In this document: piece by piece, positions 11,955 through 22,379 of the stretch
Position numbering within the stretch: position 1 is the stretch's first letter
Layout of the letters: every line of letters begins with the position of its first letter
DNA from: Sporothrix humicola
Lineage: Eukaryota; Ascomycota; Sordariomycetes; Ophiostomatales; Ophiostomataceae
DNA length: 64,000 nt
Direction of reading: 5' to 3'
NCBI GenBank assembly: GCA_021396245.1
Contig: WNYE01000007.1
Coordinates: forward strand, 496,001 to 560,000
Program-made: the position numbers and the translations under genes
Notes under the pieces: model-generated
The model's input: the letters and a program-made list of their open reading frames with translations, nothing else
Told to the model about the DNA's origin: nothing
The model's database searches: none

Positions 11955-14486
11955 GGTCCGCCAAAATTTAGCTGTAAAATGGAAGCTGCGACTCGAGTCC
12001 GCAATATGCGCTTTCCCGTAGAGCTGTCACCTGCCGCCATCTCTGCATCTCTTCGTGGCCCTTCCCTCCCTGTCCCGTCTCCACCTCTCACTCCGCTGAA
12101 GCTGCTCTTTCCTACTCTGCTCGTCTGCCTTGTAGCCAATATCCAATCCAGCTTCCCCCAATTACTGCACGCAACGGCCACCCACAATTGTCCACAGCCC
12201 GCCTTCCTTCCACCTATCGTCAATACCCTATTCCGCTCTGGTCTGGGCCCCAGTTCCTCTCCCCTCGTTCGTCAAAGAGCAGCTCCGTATTACCATGTGC
12301 AGTTGCACCAGTAAAATCACCTCCCTCGCTCCAAGTAATAGTCACCACTCCCTCGTAGCTTGGATTCTCCCACCGCCTTTCGCTGAGCCGCTGAGCCATG
12401 CAACCGCCAAACCGCTAACTCGACCGACTGACCTTGTGACTTGGTCTAGCTCTTTCACGCCGTCCGCTTCTTCCCACCCTCGTCTCGTTTCCTCTCGGTA
12501 GTAGCTACTTCCTGGTCTATGCTTGCTGTTGCTCTTGCTTGCTCTATGCTCTCTTCTTTCTCTTTTTGTCTCGCTTTCTTTGGCAGTTTCCTTTTTCTCT
12601 ACTTGCTCTCTCGTTCTCGCCTTCCTTGTCTCTTTTTTCCCACTCACACCCCTCCTTCCCTCCTAACCTATTGCCCGCTTGACCTTCGTTCTTTTTTTGT
12701 TCCAACTTTGCTCCCCTTGTTCCCCTTTTTCCATACACGCCCCCCCTTTGCTCTTTCCTCGTGCTCTCCATTCGCCGTATTTTGCTCTTGGTCCCGCCTT
12801 CTTCATTATCTTTTTTATCGCTGCTTTCGGCTTGGCCACTCTCGTTGCTCGTTGCTCTGTCCTGTCCTCGGTCTTCCTATACCGGGTGTTTTGCTACTGC
12901 CATTTGCTCTTGCCTTCTACGAGCTGCTGCTCTATTATGCTCCGTAACTTCTTTTTCTAATCCTCGTCCACACTTTTTTCTTTCCTCCTTTCTTCCCATC
13001 TACAACCTCGTTTTTGCGTCCTCTCTATTCTCGAATTGCTTCACGCATATGCCCGCCTCGCCAATACTCCAGTCACAACGGGCTACTTCTCCATACGAGC
13101 ATTCCCCTCTTCCCCTCCCTGTCGTCTCTTTCATGGCTTTTTATCTCTTTATCTCAATTACAACGCCTTACAAGCCTGCATAGCTTGCACATACAGCCAT
13201 TTTTTGCACGTTCAAATCATATTCAAACATCTTCAACGCATTTCCCCTCACCCGGATTGCTCTCGTTGGTCGACACTGTCAACACCCCCAGAGCTCGCCT
13301 TGACCTTGGACTCGACTTGATCCTCGACTGCTCATCTTTTTTGTTTCTTGTCGCGGCCCGCCTTACCAACTCAACCACTTGCCGCCCACGCTCTCCGAAA
13401 CGCTTCTTGTTACATACAACCCCAGGAACTCAAGAAACTCAAAAGTAAAAGCACAGCTGGCAACCAAATAGCCCAGCTCCGTGTTCCTCTCTGGTTCTCG
13501 TTTGCTACACCTTATTTTTATCCAGCAAGCAACACAATCCAGGAGCTTGGAGAGCTTTCCGCCAACTGCCCCGTCATCTCCTGTCGCTCTCCCTTTCTTC
13601 CCTGAGCCGCTTGTAACGAAACACCGCCACTTTCGACGAACCAGACTCGCCAGACTACTTAGGACGGAACCGAAATCCACGCACCGTCCGTACAACCAAG
13701 CACACAAGCACGCACCCAAAGCTTGTTCTTTCATCTGGCACATCTTCTAGTCGCTTTCGTCCTTTTTATTCTCTTTTCAACATTTTTACAGCTCGAATTT
13801 GGCTGCATCCCTCTCGCATATATTTAACATTCCCAGTCGTCGCGATCTTGTCGACTAATGCGCCAGCAACAGCTCCCACAGCTCTTTCAACTTGACTATC
13901 GCCGCCACTTACCAATCCACCACCCTTCGTCAGCTGCCCATCCCTTTGCTTGGCCCAAATTACCATCGGCACGATTCACACCACCACGGACACCACCATC
14001 GCAGGTGACGCTTGACTCGACGCTTTTTTGTCTCAATCGCGGGTCTTTTTCACGTCCCTTTTCTTTTGGCTGAGCCAATTTCTTATCACCACCGGTCGTT
14101 TCGTGACGTTGACGCACACGAAAACGACCGTTATCCTCGTCTGCCGACGTTGGAACATTGTTTAGCATTCATATACGAAAGAAGCAACCGCCACTATATA
14201 CTACCGTCACCGCCTTCTCTTCTTGTCTCTTATCGCGAAGCTATTATCGCGAACACCACTCTCGAATATTATCACCCCGCTGTTGGTGCCTGCAATTGAA
14301 TCAACACGAAAAGCAATACTGCCAATAGCTTCGTCGTCTTACAATATCATTTCCCGCGCCAACGGAGTCGCAAGCTTTCTGGATTTCTAGAAAAGCTCTA
14401 GTTTTTACGTCGCGCGATCAATTTATCGTCGTCGCTTTTCTCCCAAACGATCAACAAGGCACACCAATCTTTAGAATCGTCATTGC

Positions 14487-14573
14487 ATGGTGGGGTCAAG
14501 ATGCCGCCCAGAACTTCCCTCACCTCTTCCTTTTCCATCACCGACTCGAACAACGAGGTCGTCTGCCCGTTGA
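14487..14573 (+). promoter_or_regulatory. Out-of-frame upstream ORF overlapping the zinc-finger gene start
   Basis: An ATG 14 nt before the chosen start opens a 28-codon frame that runs over the main ATG and stops with TGA at 14571-14573. Its context (T at -3) is poor, while the main ATG has A at -3. Leaky scanning could therefore allow main-frame translation while the upstream ORF dampens it. Confidence 0.5.
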
Positions 14574-16104
14574 GAAATCAAGATGGCTCAAGTTGTCGCA
14601 AACGGTGTATTGGTGTAAGTCCTTTGTCGCCATATTTTAACTCGATTTTCTTGGTGCTATTCATTTCTCAATCACCAATTCTTGTACTAACGATTCTTCC
14701 CACTTACAGGAAAAGAGATATCGCTCAATGCAGGAGCATATCCGTCGCGCACACCCTGAACACTACATTTCGAAGCTTCCCGCCACAGAAGAAAGCTTCT
14801 TGCTCATGATCAACACTCCACCAAGCGAACGCCCACCAAGTCAACAGAATGCAGGTCCTGTACCTGGGGGCATGTCTAACAACCTCAATTCTGGCTTGAA
14901 TGGTCCCCCGATGCACAACTCTATGGGCCATGCAGCCATGCACCAGAACCAGAACAAGCCATATATGCACGATATCAAGCACGGTGCCCCGGGAGTCCCA
15001 AGAAATCCCGATGAATTCGTTGCCGGGTCTGCGCTTCCTGCCGCAAGTGCGGCCGCTGCTCTAGCGCAGCTTCACACGCACAAACTCGATCGCGATTGGG
15101 ATGAAGGGGTAAGTTTGACAATGGGAGATGTAAGCCGTCTACCTTTCTTTTGTAACAATCTGCCTATTCTTATCATATCAGAAATTGAATGCTAACAGCA
15201 CCAGGGTTGGACGTCTGACACAGAAAAAGGCCGTATGCCGCCACGCTCGTCGATTGAGCTGCCCCCAATACACATGACAAACCCAGACATCACCAGCGAA
15301 CCGTTCCCCGGTATTAACTTCAATCGGCAGCGTGAGCTCCTGCCATCTATTCTTTCTAGCTCACCACCTGGACGTTCGTCGACGCTTCCGCCGCTGCAGC
15401 GCCCATTGGGCCCTGCTCGCCCAAGGAAGCAGTCGGTCACCAAGCGGACGCGCGAAACACATCATAAGAAGCAGAAGTCCAGAGGCTCGGCATCTGATTG
15501 GCTGCGCCGTATTCAGAACGAATCGGCCGTTGACCGGTTACGCCCAGGCGGACCCCTCAAGGCCATGTCAGCCGAGCCGTCTGACTTTGGCAAGCGATGG
15601 GAAGACTTGATTGATGCTGCCGCGTCTGCGACAGAGGACATTGACGACGACCGCACGCCTGTCCCACAGTCTCCCATCTCCATCCACCGTGCCTCGCTGC
15701 CGCCATTCCCCCACCAGGCGTTCCAACAGCAGCACCAGCATACCCAGGGTGGCTATCAAGCCTCGCCTCTGCAGCAAGCATTGACGCCCCCATCGTATGC
15801 TCAAGAGATGCCCGAGCCATTCCCGTCTGTCGAGAGTAACGAGAGCGGAGACATCTTTAACATGGAATCGCGCGGTCTGTCAGACTCCTCCCCCAGCTAC
15901 TCCTCACAGAACCCTCAGATCTACTGTGCAGCTTGTGGCAACATCTCACAACTCCGGGAATCATACGCATGTACCGAATGCATATGCGGTCTCTGTCAGC
16001 CCTGTGTCGAGGTTCTTATGGGAGAGCAGGGTGCCAGCAGAAAATGCCCACGCTGCCACACCATTGGTGGCCGCTTCAAGCCTTTCCAGCTGGACATTCG
16101 GTGA
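14501..16104 (+). CDS. C2H2-like/RING-like zinc-finger protein, probable regulator
   Basis: Three exons: 14501-14614, 14710-15108 and 15205-16104, giving 470 aa. The N-terminus holds a C2H2-like arrangement: VCPLR (C22), SSCRKRC (C32, C36), then MQEHIRRAHPEHYISKL with histidines near 49 and 54. A conserved-looking PATEESFLLMI follows. The middle is Pro/Ser/Gln-rich and low-complexity, with a basic block (TKRTRETHHKKQKSR) that could be a nuclear localisation signal. The last 60 residues carry a Cys cluster: YCAACG, YACTECICGLCQPC and KCPRCH, resembling a treble-clef or RING-type zinc fold. I read it as a nuclear regulator or an E3-like protein, but I cannot name an ortholog. The start is the first ATG in frame. 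The exceptionally long gene-free region upstream and the overlapping upstream ORF suggest tight control. Confidence 0.8.
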
Positions 16105-16225
16105 TGGCTTCCTTTTCATCGAACTCCATTTTACCTTTTCTTCTAGATCTCTTTTCTTCTTCTTTCCACCAGTTCACTTTTCTTCCCCCTTTTTGGTTAA
16201 ACCGTCACATTTGCTTTTATTTTGC

Positions 16226-16259
<34 letters not shown>

Positions 16260-17757
16260 CTTGCCAACTCGATTTTGGCAACATCTACAGGCGCATCTTG
16301 CACACTTGGGAATATCCTCTGGGAGGCTCGATTCTCCATTGACGCTTGGTCATTCATAAAGAGGCGTTTATTATTATTTCCAAAGGAATTGCTAAAGACG
16401 CAGCCTGGCTCTGCTGCACGGCGTCTTTTATTGGTTTAGTCTACAACGACTACGGAGGGCTCTTTTTGCTTCTGATATTTTTGCTTTTTTTGGATTATAT
16501 TCCCTTCTTTTCATCCATTCTCCTAGTGGAAGATGCAGTCATCGGCTGCTTCCTATCCTCATGAAGAATGGTTGACCCTTTTTTACACCACCTTTTCCAC
16601 GGCGTTTTCAAACTGGCTACAACATCTCATCGGCGGACATTTACACCTAGATGACGGCGACTTTCATCAGGATTCATTACGATCGTTACCCCACGCCGTC
16701 ACACACGCACGCATTGTTATGATTTATATGTTTTATGTTTATTTGCGAGATGGGTGGCTAAGAACGGTATAACACAGGAGTTGATATTATTTTTTGAGGC
16801 TGAGGCCCATTGTCTTTTGCTTTTACTTGCTCTTTATTTTGAAACTGGGGCTCTTTCTAATCTGGGCGGCAAAGAGATCGTTTTATATGTTTTCTTTCCA
16901 CGGTATGTCTTTTTTTGCTTCTTTTCTTGGTTTGCGGCTAACAGTTTGGTTCGATGAGCAAGCCTCTACCGAAGTTTTTTTATTTGCTTGGAAGTCTCAT
17001 TTTCATTTTGTCTTCATCTTTACTTAACCTCTGCTTTTGGGTATTTAGGGACACTTTGAGAGGGCGAAGAAGTCTTTGGCCTTCCCTCGTACATATCTTT
17101 GTCGGCGTTGTTTCTCTCTTGCATTCGCCCATTGTCACTTTGCATGAGCTACATAGTATCTTTCCTGTTTGTTGCAACGCCCCAGTTTTGCAAGTAGTAT
17201 TACTGTTTGTTTTTACCGGCCACAAAGTATGCATTACACTATCTTCAGTCCACCGCAACAAGATATGTGAAATCTACGATACTGTGAAGAGATTGTAGCA
17301 TGTAAAATACTGACCACTGACCACCAGGGGAAGAAGCACACAAAGGTAAGATTGTAAAAGTCCTTTTCCATTGTATATTGTACAGTCACGGGCTATTCTC
17401 TAGTTGCAAAACAAAATAAAAAGAACTTGTTGATACCCGCGAAATAGAAGGTCCCCGTAAAAGAAAGGAAATAAGGGAACAAGTGAAATAAAAAAAATAA
17501 ACAAGCAATCGAAATCCAATACCCAGTTGCTGCACCCGGTGTGTTGAAAAGTGATAAAAAACGCCCTGAAATCAGTTGTAGTGTTGCAGTGTTGTAGGTT
17601 GTGGTCTTTGTCTCAGTCTCCTTGCCCGTTACAAAGAACGAACCTGCCATATCTAGCAGCCTCTCAATGGACCAAAAGAAAAAGTTCTCTCTGGCGAGCA
17701 TCTCATAATGACACACGCCTTCTTTCCCCCCTTGCACGAGCAATCGACGCGCCCCGC
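16105..17757. other. Convergent intergenic region, zinc-finger gene / TVP23
   Basis: Long T/C-rich 3' region of the zinc-finger gene, becoming AT-richer towards 17300. It includes a 30-T run at 16228-16257. Open frames are hydrophobic and low-complexity without motifs. No gene supported. Confidence 0.6.
16228..16257 (+). repeat. Poly-T tract (30 T)
   Basis: The longest homopolymer in the window, about 125 nt after the zinc-finger gene stop, within the likely 3' UTR. The exact length may be an assembly estimate. Confidence 0.8.
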
Positions 17758-18483
17758 TTACCGGCCAAACAGCCGGCTTGCCATGCCGCTCGCAATCGTC
17801 CCTGCCAGGTTCGTCGACGAAAAGGCCGAGCCGGCCAGGTTGGACGCCTGGCTGAACTTGTCGCAGCGCGAAAAGGCCAGCGCGTTGGTGATGGTGAGGG
17901 CGAGCGCGATGGCGAGCAGCGGCAGCCACAGGATGCTGAAGCGGAAGACGGCAAAGACGGCGAGGGCGGTCCACGAGAGCGGCTGGGCGTACAGGGCCAG
18001 CCAGAAGAAGCGGCTGTCGGTGGCGTTGTTGACGCGGTTGGACGACGGGTCGCTGCTCTCAAAGACCCAGTGGGAGTCGCCGGACTGGGGGTCGACCTCG
18101 TTCCACCAGCGGAGGCCGACGAGACGGCGGCCGGCAATGTTTTTGAGATAGTAAAAGTCGGCGGCGAGGAGGAGGACGGTGATGATGAAAACGAGGACCC
18201 TTGAAGACAGATTTGTTAGCAGAGCGATGCCGGCGATGCTGTAGTCGAATGGCCGCCGCTGGAAACTCACTTGTTTGCTGTAAAGAGCAGGCCAAAGAGG
18301 TAGACCAATAAGCTGGCTGTAGGACGTTAGTTTTCTGTTGGAGAGAAGAGAAGCCGTTATTTGGGTTGTAGCGTTGGCCTACGCACCAATGCGGAAAGAG
18401 AGGAAGGTGAGCAGCGTGATGGGGTGCGAGCTCAGGCGCCAGCTCAGCGAGCCAGCCGCCGGCTGTGCTTGTTGGGAGTCCAT
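17758..18483 (-). CDS. TVP23: Golgi membrane protein TVP23 (FAM18/DUF846)
   Basis: Three exons on the minus strand: 18483-18387, 18316-18271 and 18199-17758, giving 194 aa, close to yeast Tvp23 (199 aa). Family members are tetraspanning proteins of late-Golgi/Tlg2-positive vesicles, with TMs placed here at about 21-44 (PITLLTFLSF / LLVYLFGLLF), 48-68 (VLVFIITVLLLAADFYYLKN), 102-120 and 123-142. The signature of the family lies after TM2: VGLRWWNEVD followed by HWVFES and FFWLALY. Splice junction codons are G|CC (Ala) and AA|G (Lys), both continuing a helix. Introns have good branch sites (for example TGCTAAC). The gene is divergent from the CitE-like gene with 830 bp between starts, and its leader shares an 18-mer with that of the DUF726 gene. 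Confidence 0.92.
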
Positions 18484-19313
18484 TGTGGATGTGAGATCTG
18501 AAGTATCGGCGTGCGCCGCGCGTGGAATGATGGGGAGAGTGGAACGGCGATGCGAAGCCGATGGAGAGGATCGTGACGAAGCCGATGCGAGAAGGAGGAG
18601 GGTTGTCTCAGTCGCTATTGTCGGTTGCGTTGATTTAAGACAAGGATTTGATAATGTCGTCTGTTGAGATGTATTGTCGCAATCGTCATCGATGTCGTCG
18701 GTGTCGTCGTTGTTGTCGTGGAGGTGGACGCGGTCGTCAATGGAGTGTCGTCTTGTTCCGTTATTGGAAAAAGGAGACACGATAATACAAGGGAGCACTC
18801 TGGGCGAGGCATACGTGTAGCTGGAAGGTCCCACTTTTTCTTTTGAGAGGTGCCTGTTCTCCAATGTCCTCAAGGGGAAGGCGGTAAACCACGGCAATAC
18901 TGTAGCTTACTTCAACCTCCAACTCTTGCCATGTGAGGAAAGCGGGGACCACCATGTGAGTTTAACGGCTTTTGGCGAGCGAGACGAGCTATTCATAGGC
19001 ACGGCGCGGTATACAATGACGCTGACGTTTGGGGCACTTACAGCAAGCTTGATGGCCCTACAAGCCTAAACTTGGCACCACACACACCTTCCAACAAAGC
19101 TGTCGCCGAACTGCGGGGAGCAAGCGAGAGAAAGCATATCGGCTATCAAGAAGCCGATATAAACCAGTTCTTGTTCTTTTCTCCAAAGCACTTTCGTGAT
19201 TATTATTTCTCTCAGTTTATTTCATCTTTCTTGAGTTTTACTCAGGGCTGCCCTCTATAAATAACAAAATCAATTATACGTCCAGATCTGTCCGCCTGGA
19301 TCCAATCTTCACA
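18484..19313. other. Divergent promoter, TVP23 / CitE-like gene
   Basis: Contains GTCGTC-rich simple sequence at about 18690-18735 and the 18-mer GGAGTGTCGTCTTGTTCC at 18742-18759, which recurs upstream of the DUF726 gene. No gene is supported here. Confidence 0.6.
18742..18759 (-). promoter_or_regulatory. Shared 18-mer upstream of TVP23
   Basis: GGAGTGTCGTCTTGTTCC on the plus strand, about 260 nt upstream of the TVP23 ATG. An identical copy lies at 30115-30132, upstream of the DUF726 gene, in the same orientation relative to the gene. Confidence 0.4.
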
Positions 19314-20380
19314 ATGGCGGCTCCCGTCTTGAGACGGTCCCTTCTCTATGGTGAGCTCTCTGCCTGTATATGTATATTCATAATAGAAACAATGTACTCA
19401 CACCCCCAGTCCCCTCATCTTCGTCAAAGATGCTGGCCAAGTCCTTGACGCTCGCCTCGGATAACATCACCTACGACCTCGAAGACGCCGTCACCGAGAC
19501 GGCCAAACCCGCCGCCCGTGCCGCTCTCCGGGACCACCTGGAAGCCTTGGCCGAGAAACGCATGAAGGCACCGCCCAAGACGGAGATTGCCATTCGCATC
19601 AATGCCGTGTCGACACAGCACGCGCTCGCCGACCTGACAGAGCTGGGCCCCCTGGCCCTATCGGCCGTCGGCGCCATTGTCGTGCCCAAGACAAATGCAC
19701 CCTCAGACCTGGCCTTTGTCTCGGACGTTGTCAACCACATCCGGCGAAATGCGGGCGCCGACGGCATCACCGAGCCGCCAAAACTGATTGCTCTCATTGA
19801 GTCCGCCCGCGCCATCATGGACCTTGGCGACATCTGCAAAGCCGGCACAACTCCCGCCACCGGCCTGCCCCTTGACGGTCTCATTTTTGCCGCCGAGGAC
19901 TTTGCGCTCGACCTGTCGATCACCCGGACGCCGTCGCTGTCCGAGTTTCTGTATGCACGCAGCGCCATCGTGACGGCCGCCAAGGCGTTTGGCCTCAACT
20001 CGGCATTGGATCTGGTATGCACGAGTTTCCGCGGCGAACAGGGCCTCGAAAAGTTGGCCGAAGAGTGCCGTGGCGGCCGCGGGATGGGCTTCACGGGCAA
20101 GCAGTGCATTCACCCGACGCAAGTGAGCGTGGTACAGAGCGTGTGGGGCCGCATGTACGACGAGGCCGACCGGACAGAGCTGGCGTGGGCGGTCCGGGTG
20201 CTGATTGCCGAGGACAAGTCGGCGGCGAGCGGTCGGGGAGCGTTTACACTAGACGGGGCCATGATTGATGCGCCAGTCGTCGGCAAGGCACAGCGGCTGC
20301 TGGATCAGGCGGAACGGGCCGGTGCTGGCGAGTTTATCCAGTCTTTGCGCGAGAAGCACAAGGACCAGGAGCCGGAGTAG
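19314..20380 (+). CDS. HpcH/HpaI aldolase / citrate lyase beta subunit (CitE, CLYBL)-like protein
   Basis: Two exons: 19314-19350 and 19410-20380, giving 335 aa. The intron is 59 nt and the junction codon is G|TC. The family shares a TIM-barrel fold that cleaves or forms C-C bonds of CoA thioesters such as citramalyl-CoA or malyl-CoA using a divalent metal. Visible blocks are RRSLLYVPSSSSKMLAKSL (7-25), DNITYDLEDAV (30-40), NAVSTQHALADL, the metal-ligand glutamate in LIALIESARAI (about 141), the acidic AAEDFALDL (about 172), SAIVTAAKAFGL, and GFTGKQCIHPTQV near the C-terminus. The length matches stand-alone CitE/CLYBL proteins rather than a lyase complex subunit. The N-terminus is only weakly presequence-like, so mitochondrial location is uncertain. 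Substrate is not determinable from sequence. Confidence 0.88.
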
Positions 20381-20854
20381 GCAGTCTCTTGAAAGCGATT
20401 GTATAAAGAATCTTGTTTTCAAAAAGTAAAAATCAAAACTTCAAAGCGTGTTCATTTTTTAACCAAAGTCACGGATGCGCAAGAAAGGATCCAAATATCC
20501 CAAAGACCAAAAAGAACTAAAAGTGTATAACAAATGTTTGCGATGTCCTGTCCAAAGAACAGTGAACGAGGGTGTATCTTGGTAAAAAGAAGAAAACGAA
20601 AGCTGAATAAAAAGATGTGCCACCCCAGAAAGAGTATATAAAGTCGAAAAGGTGAGGTGTTGCCAACGCCAGAAACAACCCAGATGAGCCTGGTGGCCAA
20701 ATGGACGCTCGCGAAAAAAGGATGGGTAGAAAGTGTGGAATCCAGAAAAAAATAGATGGCTGTTTCATTAAATAAAAATCAATATATCCCCCACCACGCT
20801 CCTGTTCGTTTGTTTGCTTGCCGTCATGTTCACTTGGTTCATGCTGCCTCACTC
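20381..20854. other. Convergent intergenic region
   Basis: A 474-bp AT-richer gap between the convergent CitE-like and sensor-like genes. It contains the two 3' UTRs and no gene. Confidence 0.7.
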
Positions 20855-22379
20855 TCAGTTTCCTTGCCGACTTGACGCGGCCGCCCGGTTGCGGATCGCG
20901 TTCTCGATATCAGCATCCAGCTCCCGTTCCTCGGCCTCCAGGCGGGCAATTTCTTCGGGTGTCATGTGGTCCTCGATCAGTGCTGCCACTTCGTTGCGGA
21001 TGACAGGTTGTGGTGCTGCTGCTACTGGAGATACTGGCTGTGCTGGAACAGCCACTGGCGAAACAGCGGGCGAGACGTTCTGTGCGGTCCGTACAATGGG
21101 CGATGCCGTGGCAGATGCACCGGCAGACGATGTGCCGACGGCCCGCGAGGGGATGGTCTGTGGTGCAGTAGCGTCCTCGTCGGTGTATGGACTGTGGGGG
21201 CTGTTGGGTGTGTCCGGCGCGCCAGCAGCAAAGCGGCCAGCTGCGCCACCAACAACGGCATCCTTCTCCATGAGGTTGACAGCCGTACCCGAGCCCATGC
21301 CGTCGTGAAGGTTGCCGTGTAAGTTGCCATGAGGGCCACCAAGATCCGAAACCGGCCCGGCACCGCGGTAGGGCTCAGCGGAGCCAGACAAAAGGGCCGA
21401 GTTGTATGCTTGGTTGGCGGCGTTGTTCCGACGACGGCGAAGACAGAAGAAGGCGAGGGCGCCAACGATGGCGATCACGGCAACAGCGCCAACGACAATA
21501 CCGGCAATAGCGCCTTTGCTGATGCCAGAGCTGCCGCTCTTCGTGCTGCTGTGGCCGTTGGAACCCGAAATCGAGCCGTCCGCATTCGTAGCCGTAGGGT
21601 TGCTCGTCGCCGAAGTAGCCACAAGGGTGGCTTCGGTGGTCTTGGTCATGTGTGTTTCGGCAGAGACGGGGTTCGTGTTGGTGAACTGCGGCAGAAAGGT
21701 GGCAAGCACAGCAGAGGAACTGACAAAGGTAAGCGTGCGGCTGAAGGATGCACCATCACCGCCGCCGTCCTGGGTCCACGAGACCTGAAAGTACATGGCG
21801 GTGCCCTCGTAACCGGCGGCCAGAAGCTGGCTGGTGTTTGAGATGGTGATGATGCCAGCCTGGCCGCCTGTTGGCAAAGTACTGAGGCTCACTGTTCTGT
21901 TAGGAAAATGTCTTTGTGTTTGATATGACATTTATGATAAAAAAGGAGAGGGGGTATAGCGTACAAGTGATGTCAACACTACTGATGCCCGTTCCGTCGC
22001 TGGTGGTAGCCGAGGCAGTCGCAATCGTGCCCCCTGTGCTGTCACGGAGTTCGACTTTGGACACAGTATACGATTTGGCGACGGTGAAGCCGAATGCCTT
22101 GCTGGTGACGCCGTCGGCTATGAATACAGAGGAGGTATCGCTGCTAGGATCGTGGTCGTAAAAGTCACCCGACGCGAACGTCACAGCAGTACTCGCAGGA
22201 CCCGTAGATCCGCCACCATCCGTTAAGCCGGTGTCTCCATTCGCGGCTGTTGTCGTCGTTGCCGTCGTTGCCGGTCCGGCACCCATCAAAGTCTGCGATT
22301 GAGCAGCAGAGGCGGTTGTGGCGGCGAGACCGAGCACGGCGGCAACGGCCGTTGTGAGCCGGCTGCGGAATAACCGCAT
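20855..22379 (-). CDS. Secreted single-pass membrane protein, sensor-like, Ser/Thr-rich ectodomain
   Basis: Two exons on the minus strand: 22379-21965 and 21891-20855, giving 483 aa. A signal peptide is clear (MRLFRSRLTTAVAAVLGLAA, probable cleavage near ASA-AQS at about 26). The ectodomain is Ala/Thr/Ser/Gly-rich with β-type sequence (TVSKVELRDSTGGTI, GIITISNTSQLLAAGYEGTA). A single TM at about 265-288 (GAIAGIVVGAVAVIAIVGAL) is followed by the stop-transfer RRRR. The cytoplasmic tail of about 190 residues is Pro/Ala/Ser-rich and ends in a charged helix (PEEIARLEAEERELDADIEN). This architecture is that of fungal wall-stress sensors (WSC/MID2-like), but I see no WSC cysteine pattern, so the label is structural only. 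The acceptor is chosen as AACAG|TGAGCC because the earlier AACAG|AACAGTG site gives an immediate stop. Confidence 0.78.

Larger units (their letters stand above)
7368..14500. other. 7.1-kb gene-free region upstream of the C2H2/RING-like gene
   Basis: No gene here passes inspection. The 3' UTR of the EF-hand gene comes first. Around 8540-9060 the plus strand is purine-rich. From about 9890-10080, and again from about 11380 to 14480, it is extremely pyrimidine-rich, including an 18-T run at 11937-11954. Fungal promoters and leaders are pyrimidine-rich on the sense strand, so the last 3 kb looks like the promoter and 5' UTR of the gene at 14501. The earlier blocks may mark non-coding transcripts. 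CCAATCAG boxes lie at 8139-8146 and 10849-10856. A 14-bp palindrome lies at 11313-11326. Confidence 0.55.

Noticed and set aside
14483..14500. Upstream in-frame extension of the zinc-finger gene from a TTG codon
   Set aside because: No ATG in that extension; the ATG at 14501 has good context and begins the conserved part.
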